Numbered from the stretch's first letter, positions 8,504-17,397 are shown. The stretch: DNA of 46,099 bases from JAHZFN01 sp965149945 (GCA_965149945.1 CBCTTQ010000019.1:1-46099), one strand, 5' to 3'. Made by a program: numbers and translations. The notes: generated by a model from the letters alone, not told the origin.

Positions 8504-8581
8504 CGCCTGACAGAGGAATTTCTTCGGGGAACAAAAACAATTTTGTCGAAAAGGATTCGCGCGGATTTTCCCTTCTGCCCC

Positions 8582-8610
8582 TTGCAAAGTCCGATGAATA
8601 CTGGTATGAT
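8582..8610 (+). promoter_or_regulatory. Promoter of uppP
   Basis: TTGCAA (8582-8587) and TATGAT (8605-8610) separated by 17 bp, about 80 bp upstream of the uppP ribosome-binding site. Confidence 0.7.
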
Positions 8611-8698
8611 ATTGTAAGATATTGCCGAAAGAATATTCTCCTCGGCGATTATCCGATCGCGATAGTGTATGCGCAAAAAAAATTACGGAGGTTGCTTC

Positions 8699-9523
8699 AT
8701 GTCTTTTTTAGAAATCATTAAGGTCATCATCATCGGGATCGTAGAAGGAATCACGGAATGGTTGCCCATCAGCAGCACCGGTCATATGATCCTTATTGAT
8801 GAATTGATCAAACTGGACGTAACACCGGAATTTATGGAAATGTTTCTGGTAGTCATCCAACTGGGCGCCATTCTGGCGGTTGTCTGCCTGTATTTCCATC
8901 GGCTGAACCCTTTTTCTCCCCGTAAAAATCAACAGCAAAAGCGGGATACTTTCGCCATCTGGGGACGGGTCATCGTCGGCTGCGTTCCTGCTGTTATTTT
9001 AGGCTTTTTGCTGGACGACTGGCTGAACGAACACTTCTACAACTATCAAACCGTAGCGGTTACCCTGATTCTGTATGGGATTTTCTTTATTTTGCTGGAA
9101 AATCGCAACAAAACCAGAGAATTCAGCGTCTGCAACTTCAAAGAGATGACCTTGAAAAAAGCTTTTGCCATCGGCTGCTTCCAGTGCCTGTCTATGGTAC
9201 CGGGCACTTCTCGCTCCGGTTCCACCATTTTGGGCGCTATGCTGCTGGGCGTTGACCGCAAAACCTCGGCGGAGTTTTCCTTTTTTATGGCCATTCCCAT
9301 CATGTTCGGCGCCAGCCTGTTGAAACTGGTGAAATTCGGTTTTTCTTTCACCGCGGCGGAAATCATCACCCTGTTAATCGGCATGGCTACCGCTTTCATC
9401 GTTTCTGTTTTAGCCATTAAATTCCTGATGAGCTACATTCAGAAAAAAGACTTCAAAATATTCGGTTACTACCGCATTATTTTAGGGGCGTTGGTTCTGA
9501 TTTATTTCCTCTTGCTGGCGTAA
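8699..9523 (+). CDS. uppP: Undecaprenyl-diphosphatase
   Basis: Membrane enzyme that dephosphorylates undecaprenyl diphosphate to recycle the lipid carrier for peptidoglycan; family members can give bacitracin tolerance. The 274-residue product has the BacA/UppP signature motifs EGITEWLPISSTGH near the N-terminus and PGTSRSGSTI in the middle, plus about seven hydrophobic helices. The start is the ATG at 8699, preceded by GGAGG at 8688-8692; an upstream in-frame ATG at 8669 lies before this site and adds only unrelated residues. It forms a single-gene unit between its promoter and the terminator at 9553-9580. Confidence 0.96.
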   Translation: MSFLEIIKVIIIGIVEGITEWLPISSTGHMILIDELIKLDVTPEFMEMFLVVIQLGAILAVVCLYFHRLNPFSPRKNQQQKRDTFAIWGRVIVGCVPAVILGFLLDDWLNEHFYNYQTVAVTLILYGIFFILLENRNKTREFSVCNFKEMTLKKAFAIGCFQCLSMVPGTSRSGSTILGAMLLGVDRKTSAEFSFFMAIPIMFGASLLKLVKFGFSFTAAEIITLLIGMATAFIVSVLAIKFLMSYIQKKDFKIFGYYRIILGALVLIYFLLLA

Positions 9524-9552
9524 AAACATTTTATGCGGCAAAACGCCGCTTT

Positions 9553-9580
9553 AGAGCAGATGATTCATCTGCTCTTTTTT
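9553..9580 (+). terminator. Intrinsic terminator after uppP
   Basis: AGAGCAGATGA / TCATCTGCTCT perfect stem followed by TTTTTT. A smaller GCGGC / GCCGC hairpin precedes it at 9535-9550. Confidence 0.92.
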
Positions 9581-9750
9581 CCGTGTCCGCTTCCCGCGGG
9601 AAAATAATACAGGCACCCGGCAGGATTTCACGCATAATATGTAGAAAATTATAGTGTTTTGATATTTTACAGATCGTTTATTTTCTTGTTGTTTTGACCT
9701 TATCCGGCACAGCCGGTCTCTGATACCATCACCCATTAGGAGGAATCCTC

Positions 9751-11010
9751 GTGAAAAAAATCATCATCGAAGGCGGAAATAAACTCAGCGGCTCCGTTCA
9801 TATCAGCGGCGCCAAAAACGCGGTGCTGCCCCTGATTGCCGCCTCCCTGCTGACCGAAGGAGAATGTCAGATCCACGAGACCCCGTGGCTGACCGATGTG
9901 GAAAATCTCTGCAGCGTTTTGGAATATTTGGGCGCGGAAACCCACTATGACAACGCTACCCTCTATATAAACTCCACCAATTTATCCAGTACCACAGCCC
10001 CCTTTGAACAGGCGAAAAAAATGCGCGCTTCCATTTTGGTGGTAGGTCCCCTGCTGGCAAGAATGGGTACCGCCACCATCACGCTGCCCGGCGGCTGTAA
10101 CATCGGCGCTCGCCCCATTGACCTTCATTTGAAAGGATTCGAAGCCATGGGCGCCCACATTACATTGGATAACGTGGGCGGCAACGACGTCATCTATGCC
10201 ACGGCCAATCGCCTGCACGGCGGCAGAATTTACCTTAACTACCCCAGTGTCGGCGCTACAGAAAATCTGATGATGGCAGCATCTCTGGCGGAAGGTGTCA
10301 CGGTTCTGGAAAATGTAGCCAAAGAACCCGAAATTGTAGATTTGGCCAACTATCTGAACGGCATGGGCGCCAAAATCAAAGGCGCCGGTACCAGCATCAT
10401 CCGCATCCAAGGGGTGCGCAGCCTGTCTCCCGTCTGCCATACGGTCATCCCCGACCGTATCGAAGCGGGTAGTTTTATGCTGATGGCGGCCGTAACCGGC
10501 AGTGAGCTTTTTTTAGAAAACGTCATTTCGGAACATATGACTTCCGCTATTGCCAAAATGGAAGAAGCCGGCATTCACATCATCGACGAAATCGACGGCA
10601 TGCGAGTGCTGCCCTGCGACGGTATTCATCCCACCGATATCAAAACATTGCCCTACCCCGGATTTCCAACCGACATGCAAGCGCAGTTTATGGCGGCTCT
10701 TGCCACAGCCGACGGCGCCAGCACCGTAACGGAAACCGTGTTTGAAAACCGCTTCATGCATGTGGCGGAATTAAACAAAATGGGCGCCAATATTCGTATC
10801 GAAGGTCGCTCCGCTTTGGTAAACGGCATTTCTCAACTGCACGGCGCCGAAGTCAACGCTACCGACCTGCGGGCAGGCGCCGCCATGATCATCGCGGGAC
10901 TGGTCGCCAAAGGTCAAACCATCATCGGCGAAACCGGTCATCTCTACCGCGGCTATGAAAATCTCATCGGCAAACTGCAATCCATCGGCGTCAAAGTTTG
11001 GGAAGAATAA
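9751..11010 (+). CDS. murA: UDP-N-acetylglucosamine 1-carboxyvinyltransferase
   Basis: First committed step of peptidoglycan synthesis: transfers enolpyruvate from PEP to UDP-GlcNAc. The 419-residue product has the typical start KIIIEGGNKLSGSVHISGAK and the catalytic Cys116 in LPGGCNIGARP, so the fosfomycin target residue is present. The start codon is GTG with an AGGAGG site 9 bases upstream. It is followed by a strong terminator, so it is probably expressed alone. Bacillota often carry two murA copies; whether a second exists cannot be seen here. Confidence 0.97.
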   Translation: MKKIIIEGGNKLSGSVHISGAKNAVLPLIAASLLTEGECQIHETPWLTDVENLCSVLEYLGAETHYDNATLYINSTNLSSTTAPFEQAKKMRASILVVGPLLARMGTATITLPGGCNIGARPIDLHLKGFEAMGAHITLDNVGGNDVIYATANRLHGGRIYLNYPSVGATENLMMAASLAEGVTVLENVAKEPEIVDLANYLNGMGAKIKGAGTSIIRIQGVRSLSPVCHTVIPDRIEAGSFMLMAAVTGSELFLENVISEHMTSAIAKMEEAGIHIIDEIDGMRVLPCDGIHPTDIKTLPYPGFPTDMQAQFMAALATADGASTVTETVFENRFMHVAELNKMGANIRIEGRSALVNGISQLHGAEVNATDLRAGAAMIIAGLVAKGQTIIGETGHLYRGYENLIGKLQSIGVKVWEE

Positions 11011-11026
11011 ACCTTTGACATTCCGC

Positions 11027-11058
11027 GACAACTCCCTGCAGGGAGTTGTCGTTTTTTT
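11027..11058 (+). terminator. Intrinsic terminator after murA
   Basis: GACAACTCCCTG / CAGGGAGTTGTC stem followed by GTTTTTTT, 16 bp past the murA stop codon. Confidence 0.93.
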
Positions 11059-11079
11059 GAGGAAAATCCCACGGAAGAA

Positions 11080-11109
11080 TTGACACAGAAAGGACAATAA
11101 TGGTATCAT
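11080..11109 (+). promoter_or_regulatory. Promoter of dapL
   Basis: Perfect TTGACA (11080-11085) and TATCAT (11104-11109) with an 18-bp spacer, about 35 bp upstream of the dapL ribosome-binding site. Confidence 0.78.
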
Positions 11110-11156
11110 GAAATTAGTTTTGACAATTTACGAAAAGACAAAAGGAGAGTCCTAAT

Positions 11157-12359
11157 ATGACATTGATCAACGAAAATTATCAAACACTGGAAGAAAGCTA
11201 TCTGTTTTCCAACATTGCTAAAAAAGTAGCGCAATACACCGCCGCCCACCCCGAAGCCCAAATCATCAAACTGGGTATCGGAGATGTCACCAAGCCTCTT
11301 TGTCCCGCCGTTATCCAAGCGCTTCACGATGCCGTGGACGAAATGGCAAACCCGGAAACCTTCCATGGATACGGTCCGGAACAAGGTTACGATTTTCTGA
11401 AAAAAGAAATCATCCGTGTGGACTATAATCAACGCGGCGTCGATTTGGATCTGGATGAAGTCTTTGTTTCCGACGGTTCCAAATCCGACACCGGCAACAT
11501 CGGCGATATTTTCTCCACTGCCAATGTGGTAGCAGTCACAGACCCTGTTTACCCCGTTTATGTAGACACCAATAAAATGGCGGGCAGAGAAATCAAGCTG
11601 CTGCCCTGTAAAGAAGAAACGGGCTTTGCCGCGGTGCCGCCCCAATGGCACGCGGACATCATCTATCTCTGCTCTCCCAACAATCCTACCGGTACCGTCA
11701 TGGACAAAGCATCCCTGGAGCGCTGGGTTGCCTACGCAAAAAAAGAAAAAGCGGTGATCCTCTTTGATTCCGCCTATATGGCCTTCATCCAAGACGATCA
11801 ACTGCCCCATTCCATCTATGAAATTGAAGGCGCCAAAGAATGCGCCATTGAATTCAGAAGTTTTTCCAAAACAGCCGGTTTCACCGGTACCCGCTGCGCT
11901 TACACCATCGTACCCAAAGCGCTGATGGGATACACCCAAGACGGCCAAGCAATCTCCCTCAATGCCATGTGGAACCGCCGGCATACTACGAAATTTAACG
12001 GAACTCCTTACATCGTACAAAAAGCCGCCGCGGCCGTCTACACCGATGAAGGACAAAAACAGTGCAAAGAAACCATTCAGTTTTATCTGGAAAATGCCCG
12101 TATCATAAAAAATACCCTGACAGAATTGGGCTTCACGGTATTCGGCGGCGAACACGCTCCCTACATCTGGTTAAAAGCGCCCAAAGCCATGACTTCCTGG
12201 GAATTCTTTGATGAACTGCTGGAAAAACTCAACGTCGTAGGCACTCCCGGCAGCGGTTTCGGCGCCATGGGAGAAGGCTATTTCCGACTGACCGCTTTTG
12301 GTAATCGGGAAGACACCGTCGCCGCCATGGAACGATTCAAAAAAGCCTTCGGCAAATAA
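11157..12359 (+). CDS. dapL: LL-diaminopimelate aminotransferase
   Basis: PLP enzyme that converts tetrahydrodipicolinate straight to LL-diaminopimelate, bypassing the acylated steps of lysine and meso-DAP synthesis. The 400-residue product has the DapL features IKLGIGDVTKPLCPAV, HGYGPEQGYDFLK, SPNNPTGT (Asn175), FDSAYMAF (Asp204) and the PLP lysine Lys238 in SFSKTAGFTGTRCAY. An AGGAG site lies 9 bases before the ATG. It has its own promoter and terminator. LysA, the last enzyme of the pathway, is encoded at 18,516-19,778. DapL occurs in some Clostridia, plants and chlamydiae, which helps to place the organism. Confidence 0.95.
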   Translation: MTLINENYQTLEESYLFSNIAKKVAQYTAAHPEAQIIKLGIGDVTKPLCPAVIQALHDAVDEMANPETFHGYGPEQGYDFLKKEIIRVDYNQRGVDLDLDEVFVSDGSKSDTGNIGDIFSTANVVAVTDPVYPVYVDTNKMAGREIKLLPCKEETGFAAVPPQWHADIIYLCSPNNPTGTVMDKASLERWVAYAKKEKAVILFDSAYMAFIQDDQLPHSIYEIEGAKECAIEFRSFSKTAGFTGTRCAYTIVPKALMGYTQDGQAISLNAMWNRRHTTKFNGTPYIVQKAAAAVYTDEGQKQCKETIQFYLENARIIKNTLTELGFTVFGGEHAPYIWLKAPKAMTSWEFFDELLEKLNVVGTPGSGFGAMGEGYFRLTAFGNREDTVAAMERFKKAFGK

Positions 12360-12383
12360 ATTGCTCTTCATGAAATCCACTCA

Positions 12384-12413
12384 ACAGACCGCCTTTCAGC
12401 GGTCTGTTTTTTT
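12384..12413 (+). terminator. Intrinsic terminator after dapL
   Basis: ACAGACCGC / GCGGTCTGT stem (12384-12407) followed by TTTTTT. Confidence 0.93.
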
Positions 12414-12496
12414 CAAAAACCGAGAATCACGTATAAAATCACTCCTCTGAGGCAAAAATAACCAATACAAACCCACATGATCAGGAGGTATCGGTT

Positions 12497-13360
12497 ATGA
12501 AAAAGAAACAGGAATCTTTTCACCAAACCACAGAGGAAGCCCTTGCCGCCAATCGAATCAACAACACCGGCAAAGAAACCCCGCCCCCAGAGGGCGACAG
12601 CATTATCCGTGACGCCGCGGCACAAAACCAAACCGCCGACTCCGAAGCGGACAAGGAAACAACGACAGAGAGCCGATCCGAAACATCGCCTTCACCCCGA
12701 GAGAAGAAAAAAGCCGCCGTCAAACTGACCTTACTGAGTCTGCTGGCGCTGGTGGTAATCGGAGTCGCCGTGGCGCAAGAATCTCCCACCACTCCCCAAC
12801 CCCCGGTGGAAACAGCGCTGGAAACAACAGATATTGAACCGACCGCGGAAAGTACCCCTGCCGCCGCCGAAGCAGCGGAGGACACCGTCTCCCAGAATGA
12901 AGAAACATCCGCGGAATCAACAGAACCGCGGGCGCAACCCGTCAGCGCCGAGGAATCGTCCGTTTTTCACTGGCAGCTGCCAGAAGGAGGAAAGCTGATC
13001 CGCGCTTACGGCTACAGCTATGACAAAACCTGGCGGGATTATCGTTTCCACAGCGGTGTGGACATTGCCCTCAGCGTCGGCAGCGAAGTCACCGCGTCCG
13101 CCGACGGCACCGTCACAGAACGCGGCAAAACCAAGGCTCTGGGGGAATATCTACGAATTGATTACGGTAATCAACTGATCGGTTATTATTTCGGTTTGAA
13201 GCTCCGTGACGACTTGGCGGCAGGCAGTACTGTCAGCGCCGAACAGGTGTTAGGGACTGTCACCGAACCGCCTCTGGAAGAATCCGCGGAAGTTCCCCAT
13301 TATCATTTCGGGTTGATTCAAGACGGTCAAACTATTGATCCGAAAAAATTACAAAACTGA
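12497..13360 (+). CDS. SpoIIQ-like membrane M23 (LytM) protein
   Basis: 287-residue protein with a cytoplasmic N-terminus (1-72), one transmembrane helix (about 75-93), a Thr/Glu/Ala-rich linker (95-155) and a C-terminal LytM/M23 domain (about 158-287). The zinc ligands of active M23 endopeptidases are present: His185 and Asp189 (HSGVD) and the HYH pair His268/His270. The domain entry (GYSYDKTWRDYRFHSGVDI) resembles SpoIIQ, the forespore protein of the engulfment channel; B. subtilis SpoIIQ lacks a catalytic His whereas this one looks complete. It could instead be a general wall endopeptidase. An AGGAGG site precedes the ATG. It lies between the dapL terminator and a convergent purA. Confidence 0.8.
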   Translation: MKKKQESFHQTTEEALAANRINNTGKETPPPEGDSIIRDAAAQNQTADSEADKETTTESRSETSPSPREKKKAAVKLTLLSLLALVVIGVAVAQESPTTPQPPVETALETTDIEPTAESTPAAAEAAEDTVSQNEETSAESTEPRAQPVSAEESSVFHWQLPEGGKLIRAYGYSYDKTWRDYRFHSGVDIALSVGSEVTASADGTVTERGKTKALGEYLRIDYGNQLIGYYFGLKLRDDLAAGSTVSAEQVLGTVTEPPLEESAEVPHYHFGLIQDGQTIDPKKLQN

Positions 13361-13404
13361 TCTGTCCTGTATCGCCCAATATCACAGGAAACTTTTTTGA
13401 AAAG

Positions 13405-13456
13405 CGGCGAAATATCGCCGATATATATGAAAAGGCGGAGCGACTCGCTCCGCCTT
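13405..13456. terminator. Bidirectional terminator between the M23 gene and purA
   Basis: AAGGCGGAGCGA / TCGCTCCGCCTT forms a strong stem (13432-13456), with TTGTTT on the plus strand and TTTT on the minus strand. A second stem CGGCGA / TCGCCG lies at 13405-13420. The flanking genes are convergent. Confidence 0.8.
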
Positions 13457-13486
13457 GTTTCACTTTCTTTGATAAAATTTTGACGC

Positions 13487-14776
13487 TCAGAACATCTCCC
13501 GACGCACAATAGTCTGGGCGCGATCCGGACCCACAGCCACCATAGAAACAGGAATACCGCAAAGTTCTTCCAGCCGTTGAATATACTTTTTGGCGTTTTC
13601 CGGCAAATCCTCAAAACACCGAACCCCAGTAGTATCCTGCTGCCAACCGGGCAATGTCTCATAGATGGGCTTACATTTCGCGATATCCTCAATAGTAGAG
13701 GGGAAACGATCTGTTCGCCGTCCGTCTTTTTCATAAGCGACACAAACCCGAATTTCCGGCAGACGGTCAAAAATGTCCAGCTTGGTGATGCAAAGATCGG
13801 TCAAACCACAAATCAGAGCGCTGTAACGCACCACTACCGCGTCAAACCAACCGCAGCGACGAGGACGCCCCGTCGTCACTCCGAATTCGCCGCCCAACTC
13901 ACGGATAGCGTCACCTACTTTGTCCGTCAATTCCGTAGGGAAGGGACCACTGCCCACTCTGGTACAATAGGCCTTGGCAATACCCAGTACCCTGTCAATG
14001 TACGTAGGCCCCAAACCGGAACCGGTGCAAACGCCGGCCGCCACCGTATTGGAAGAAGTCACAAAAGGATAGGTGCCGTGGTCAATATCCAACAAAGCGC
14101 CCTGCGCTCCTTCAAAAAGCAGCTTTTTACCGGCTTTCGCGGCATCATTCACCAAATACAGGGTATCTTTGACATAAGGTTTAATCTGGTCTCTGTATTC
14201 CCGAAAACGCGCGATCATCGCTTCTTTTTCCTCCCCTTCGATGGTGGGGAACCCGTTTGCGCGGAAAATAGCATTCTTTTCTTTCAGATTATATTCCAAC
14301 CGCTCCAGGAAAGGATCCCAGCGCATTAGATCCATCAAGCGGATGCCTTGACGGGCGATCTTATCCATATACGCCGGACCGATGCCTCGTTTGGTGGTAC
14401 CGATTTTGTTGTCGCCTTTGAGCTGTTCCTGATATTCATCCATCGTATAATGATACGGCATAATCAAATGAGCTTTTTCCGAAATAGATAAATGATCGGT
14501 GGCAAAACCCCTTTCATGCAGTGTTTGAATTTCCGACAGAATGACTTTCAAATCCAGAACAACCCCGTTGCCGATGACACATTGGGTGTTCTCGGACAAA
14601 ATCCCCGACGGAATCAAATGCAGCGCGTGTTTTTCGCCGTTGACCACTACCGTGTGACCGGCGTTGGAACCGCCCTGACAACGCAGAACCATATCCGCCT
14701 GACAAGCTAAAAAATCCGTCAGTTTGCCCTTTCCCTCGTCGCCCCATTGGGCGCCTACAACTACAACAGAAGTCAT
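13487..14776 (-). CDS. purA: Adenylosuccinate synthetase
   Basis: Joins IMP and aspartate with GTP to give adenylosuccinate, the first step towards AMP. The 429-residue product starts MTSVVVVGAQWGDEGKGK, with the GTP-binding and catalytic loop of the family, and has QGGSNAGHTVV and GTTKRGIGPAY motifs. The ATG at 14774-14776 has a GAGGAG site 8 bases upstream. The frame remains open further upstream but without similarity. Transcribed alone from a consensus promoter (14843-14871). Confidence 0.97.
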   Translation of the reverse strand: MTSVVVVGAQWGDEGKGKLTDFLACQADMVLRCQGGSNAGHTVVVNGEKHALHLIPSGILSENTQCVIGNGVVLDLKVILSEIQTLHERGFATDHLSISEKAHLIMPYHYTMDEYQEQLKGDNKIGTTKRGIGPAYMDKIARQGIRLMDLMRWDPFLERLEYNLKEKNAIFRANGFPTIEGEEKEAMIARFREYRDQIKPYVKDTLYLVNDAAKAGKKLLFEGAQGALLDIDHGTYPFVTSSNTVAAGVCTGSGLGPTYIDRVLGIAKAYCTRVGSGPFPTELTDKVGDAIRELGGEFGVTTGRPRRCGWFDAVVVRYSALICGLTDLCITKLDIFDRLPEIRVCVAYEKDGRRTDRFPSTIEDIAKCKPIYETLPGWQQDTTGVRCFEDLPENAKKYIQRLEELCGIPVSMVAVGPDRAQTIVRREMF

Positions 14777-14842
14777 GATGAATTCTCCTCTCCGTTGTTG
14801 GCAACAAAAATTACGCAGGCTCACACCTGCCGCCACTTTATC

Positions 14843-14871
14843 ATTATACTGGTTCACCCTGTCTTTGTCAA
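14843..14871 (-). promoter_or_regulatory. Consensus promoter of purA
   Basis: Minus-strand TTGACA (14866-14871), 17-bp spacer, TATAAT (14843-14848): a full match to the sigma-A consensus. Confidence 0.9.
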
Positions 14872-15125
14872 TTCTTTTCTGCGCTCGTCCGAAGAAGACT
14901 CTTCATCTTTTTGCAACACTTTTCATCCCATTTTTCTCGAGCAAACTTGATATTTCCCCATTTATAAAAAGGCGCCTTCCTTTTTTGCATCAAAGCTACG
15001 CGTCCCTGATTTTCCGAAATAATACCCGCTCCATTTGTTTCCGGGCTTTTCTGCGGACAAATGCCGTAAAATCCAGCGTTTTTTCCGATTTCTCCGTCAA
15101 ACCGAGAGAAAATCAGAAAAAATGC

Positions 15126-15154
15126 TTGACAACAGAAGAAAACTCTAGTAAAAT
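15126..15154 (+). promoter_or_regulatory. Promoter of the tRNA-Lys/tRNA-Glu unit
   Basis: TTGACA (15126-15131), 17-bp spacer, TAAAAT (15149-15154), 28 bp upstream of tRNA-Lys. Confidence 0.85.
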
Positions 15155-15182
15155 ATATACTTGTGAACAGCCCATGAAACTT

Positions 15183-15258
15183 GATTCATTAGCTCAGTCG
15201 GTAGAGCACCTGACTTTTAATCAGGGTGTCCGGGGTTCGAATCCCCGATGGATCACCA
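15183..15258 (+). tRNA. tRNA-Lys (UUU)
   Basis: Full cloverleaf: acceptor GATTCAT pairs with ATGGATC (one G-U pair), D-arm AGCTCAGTCGGTAGAGC, anticodon stem CCTGA/TCAGG around loop CTTTTAA with anticodon TTT, T-arm CCGGGGTTCGAATCCCCG. The 3' CCA is encoded. First gene of a two-tRNA unit with a shared promoter and terminator. Confidence 0.97.
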
Positions 15259-15263
15259 TTTAC

Positions 15264-15340
15264 GGCGCGTTGGAGAAGCGGCTGAACTCACCAGCCTTTC
15301 ACGCTGGCATTCAGGGGTTCGAATCCCCTACGCGTCACCA
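15264..15340 (+). tRNA. tRNA-Glu (UUC)
   Basis: Acceptor GGCGCGT pairs with ACGCGTC, anticodon stem CCAGC/GCTGG around loop CTTTCAC with anticodon TTC, T-arm AGGGGTTCGAATCCCCT, encoded CCA. It lies 5 bp after tRNA-Lys. Confidence 0.95.
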
Positions 15341-15343
15341 CCG

Positions 15344-15370
15344 AGAGCAGGCATTGCCTGCTCTTTTTTT
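15344..15370 (+). terminator. Intrinsic terminator of the tRNA unit
   Basis: AGAGCAGGCA / TGCCTGCTCT stem followed by TTTTTTT directly after the CCA end of tRNA-Glu. Confidence 0.93.
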
Positions 15371-15638
15371 ATCTTCCTCCGCCGAATGGTCAACCGCCCC
15401 TTCAAAACAAAGAACCTTCCGCCCGACGTTCACGCCGCCCGACGCAGAAGCCGCTTATTAAAAGAAGCCCTTTCGGAACAACGCGCCCGCCCAATCCCCC
15501 AATCAAATAAACGACAACGATGCTTCTTATATCCGGTATCCAAGGGGCGCCTGTCGGTCGTCCTTGCGCCAAACCACCTTTTTTTCCGTTCTTTGGAGCG
15601 AAATTCCGAAAAAATCAGCAGAAAAATACAGAAAATTC

Positions 15639-15667
15639 TTGCGAATATACTGAATTTACGGTATGAT
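15639..15667 (+). promoter_or_regulatory. Promoter of ispE-GntR
   Basis: TTGCGA (15639-15644), 17-bp spacer, TATGAT (15662-15667), about 70 bp upstream of the ispE start. Confidence 0.65.
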
Positions 15668-15740
15668 AATAAGAAGAGAGGTGGAGGACTCTTCGCGCCG
15701 CCGCCGACAAAATCAACCAAACAAAAAACGAGGAAATATC

Positions 15741-16604
15741 ATGACCATAACACGATCGGCGCCCGCAAAAATCAACCTGGCATTGGATGTAGTCGGGAAA
15801 AAAGACAACGGCTATCATCTGGTGGAAATGATTATGCAAACCATTACACTGCAGGATACAGTGACCGTCACGGCTGCCACTGAAACCGTTCTTTACTGCA
15901 ACCGTGCCGATGTTCCCACAGGGACCGCCAATATTTGCCTGAAAGCTTGGCAATTGATGAAAGAGCGGTATCAATTGCCCGACGGATTGCGTGTTGAAAT
16001 TCATAAAGAAATTCCTGTAGCAGCCGGTCTCGCAGGCGGCAGCACCGACGGCGCCGCCGCCATGTTGGCTATCAATGAAGAATTCAGACTTGGTCTTTCT
16101 TTGACGGAACTAAAGCGGCTGGGCGCTCGGTTAGGCGCGGACGTACCCTTCTGTCTGCAAAAGGGCACCGCTTTGGCAACGGGAATCGGGGACGAATTAC
16201 AGGCCCTTCCCGCCTGTCCGCCGCTGTTTGTGGTGGCAGTCAACGCGGGATTCCCCGTCAATACAGCCGATGTATACCGCAATTTGGTCTGGCATCAACT
16301 GCCCTCTCATCCCAATATCAAAGAAATGCGCAAAGCATTGTATCGGCAAGATGTCGAAGCGCTGCTTCAAAACGCGGAAAATGTGCTGGAACAGTCCGCC
16401 TTTGCCCTGTTTCCCGCCCTACGGGAAACAAAGGAACGTCTGGGCAGTCTGGGAATTTTCCCTATCATGTCGGGCAGCGGCGGTACGATGCTGGGATTGA
16501 CTCCCGATCGCGAAAAAGCGGAGTTTGCACTGACGCGGCTTCGAGCAGATTTTCCATTCGCGGGCATTTTTCAAACACAGGATCAACAGAGAAACGGAGC
16601 GTGA
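15741..16604 (+). CDS. ispE: 4-diphosphocytidyl-2-C-methyl-D-erythritol kinase
   Basis: GHMP kinase of the non-mevalonate (MEP) isoprenoid pathway. It feeds undecaprenyl phosphate synthesis among other uses, which links it to uppP nearby. The 287-residue product starts MTITRSAPAKINLALDVVGK and carries the ATP loop PVAAGLAGGSTDGAAAM and the C-terminal MSGSGGTMLG motif. I use the ATG at 15741 (GAGGA site upstream); an in-frame ATG at 15663 overlaps the promoter. The GntR regulator gene follows after 6 bp. Confidence 0.96.
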   Translation: MTITRSAPAKINLALDVVGKKDNGYHLVEMIMQTITLQDTVTVTAATETVLYCNRADVPTGTANICLKAWQLMKERYQLPDGLRVEIHKEIPVAAGLAGGSTDGAAAMLAINEEFRLGLSLTELKRLGARLGADVPFCLQKGTALATGIGDELQALPACPPLFVVAVNAGFPVNTADVYRNLVWHQLPSHPNIKEMRKALYRQDVEALLQNAENVLEQSAFALFPALRETKERLGSLGIFPIMSGSGGTMLGLTPDREKAEFALTRLRADFPFAGIFQTQDQQRNGA

Positions 16605-16610
16605 AGCAAA

Positions 16611-17303
16611 ATGACACGAGCAAAACTTTCCCCTATTAAATTAGAAGGATTTCAACCACTGCGGGAAATGGTGTTTGATGTGCTGATCGACGCCATTATG
16701 TCCGGGCAACTGCCGCCCGGCGAGCGACTGATGGAAGTGCAATTAGCAGAAGAAATGGGTGTCAGCCGCACCCCGGTGCGGGAGGCTATCCGTCGTCTGG
16801 AACTGGAAGGATTTGTGGTCATGATTCCCCGCAAAGGCGCTTATGTCGCGGGACTTTCCATTAAAGATATTGTCAACATCTTTGAAATTCGCACCGCTCT
16901 GGAACAATTGGCGGTAGGACTGGCTGCCGAAAGAATGACCGCCGACGACATGGAAACCCTGGAACGCATGGTGGTGGAACTGAGCGAATCGGTGGACAGC
17001 GCCGACGTAGAAGAATGGACAGAACTGGATAAAAAATTTCATCAACTGATCTATGAATACAGCCGTAATGATCGATTAATCCAAATGATGAACAATATCA
17101 TTGAGCAAATCAACCGTTATCGTATCATCAGTCTCTCCAATCCGGAAGTGCGGCAACACTCTGTGGAAGAACACAAAAAAATCGTAGAAGCCATGGCGGA
17201 ACGCAACATCCCCGCCGCCAAAAAAGCCGCGCGGGAACATCTGTCCAACACGCAAAACAGCCTGATCGTGCTTCTGCAGGAAAAGCTTTCCGGTCTGGAA
17301 TAG
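16611..17303 (+). CDS. GntR family regulator, FCD (FadR) subfamily
   Basis: 230-residue transcription factor. The N-terminal winged helix (about residues 15-80) contains GVSRTPVREAIRRLELEGFV, the recognition-helix signature of the family. The C-terminal helical FCD effector domain (about 85-220) carries the usual metal/ligand residues: Asp and His in LDKKFHQLIYEYS, His in VEEHKKIVEAM and His in AREHLSNTQ. Effectors are typically small carboxylic acids, but the ligand cannot be predicted here. It lies 6 bp after ispE. The ispE-GntR pairing recurs in several Bacillota lineages to my knowledge, which suggests a conserved operon rather than chance. Confidence 0.9.
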   Translation: MTRAKLSPIKLEGFQPLREMVFDVLIDAIMSGQLPPGERLMEVQLAEEMGVSRTPVREAIRRLELEGFVVMIPRKGAYVAGLSIKDIVNIFEIRTALEQLAVGLAAERMTADDMETLERMVVELSESVDSADVEEWTELDKKFHQLIYEYSRNDRLIQMMNNIIEQINRYRIISLSNPEVRQHSVEEHKKIVEAMAERNIPAAKKAAREHLSNTQNSLIVLLQEKLSGLE

Positions 17304-17397
17304 CGATCTCTCCGCAATTGTTTTTTATACAATGAAAAGATCATGACACGTTCGATTATTTTTCCTTTTCGCGCTGTTTAAAATTTCGACAAAATCA

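Larger units (their letters stand above)
8280..8698. other. Divergent promoter region between proB and uppP
   Basis: A 419-bp non-coding stretch with a leftward promoter for proBA (8475-8503) and a rightward one for uppP (8582-8610). The proB transcript would carry a leader of about 190 bases. I looked for a T-box (the conserved TGGNACCGCG) and found none; no other riboswitch class is evident. Confidence 0.55.
14777..15182. other. Spacer between purA and the tRNA genes
   Basis: Contains the leftward purA promoter (14843-14871) and the rightward tRNA promoter (15126-15154). No gene, riboswitch or repeat is evident in the remaining sequence; a reading frame that runs through it continues across the tRNA genes and is not coding. 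Confidence 0.6.
15341..15740. other. Spacer between the tRNA genes and ispE
   Basis: Holds the tRNA terminator (15344-15370) and the ispE promoter (15639-15667). The section in between (about 15,375-15,635) shows no supported gene, repeat or hairpin of note. Confidence 0.6.

Noticed and set aside
11106..12155. 349-codon open frame antisense to dapL
   Set aside because: Lies wholly opposite a clear dapL gene; the long frame reflects codon bias of the real gene.
14724..15461. 245-codon frame running through both tRNA genes
   Set aside because: Two perfect tRNA cloverleafs, a promoter and a terminator occupy the same bases.
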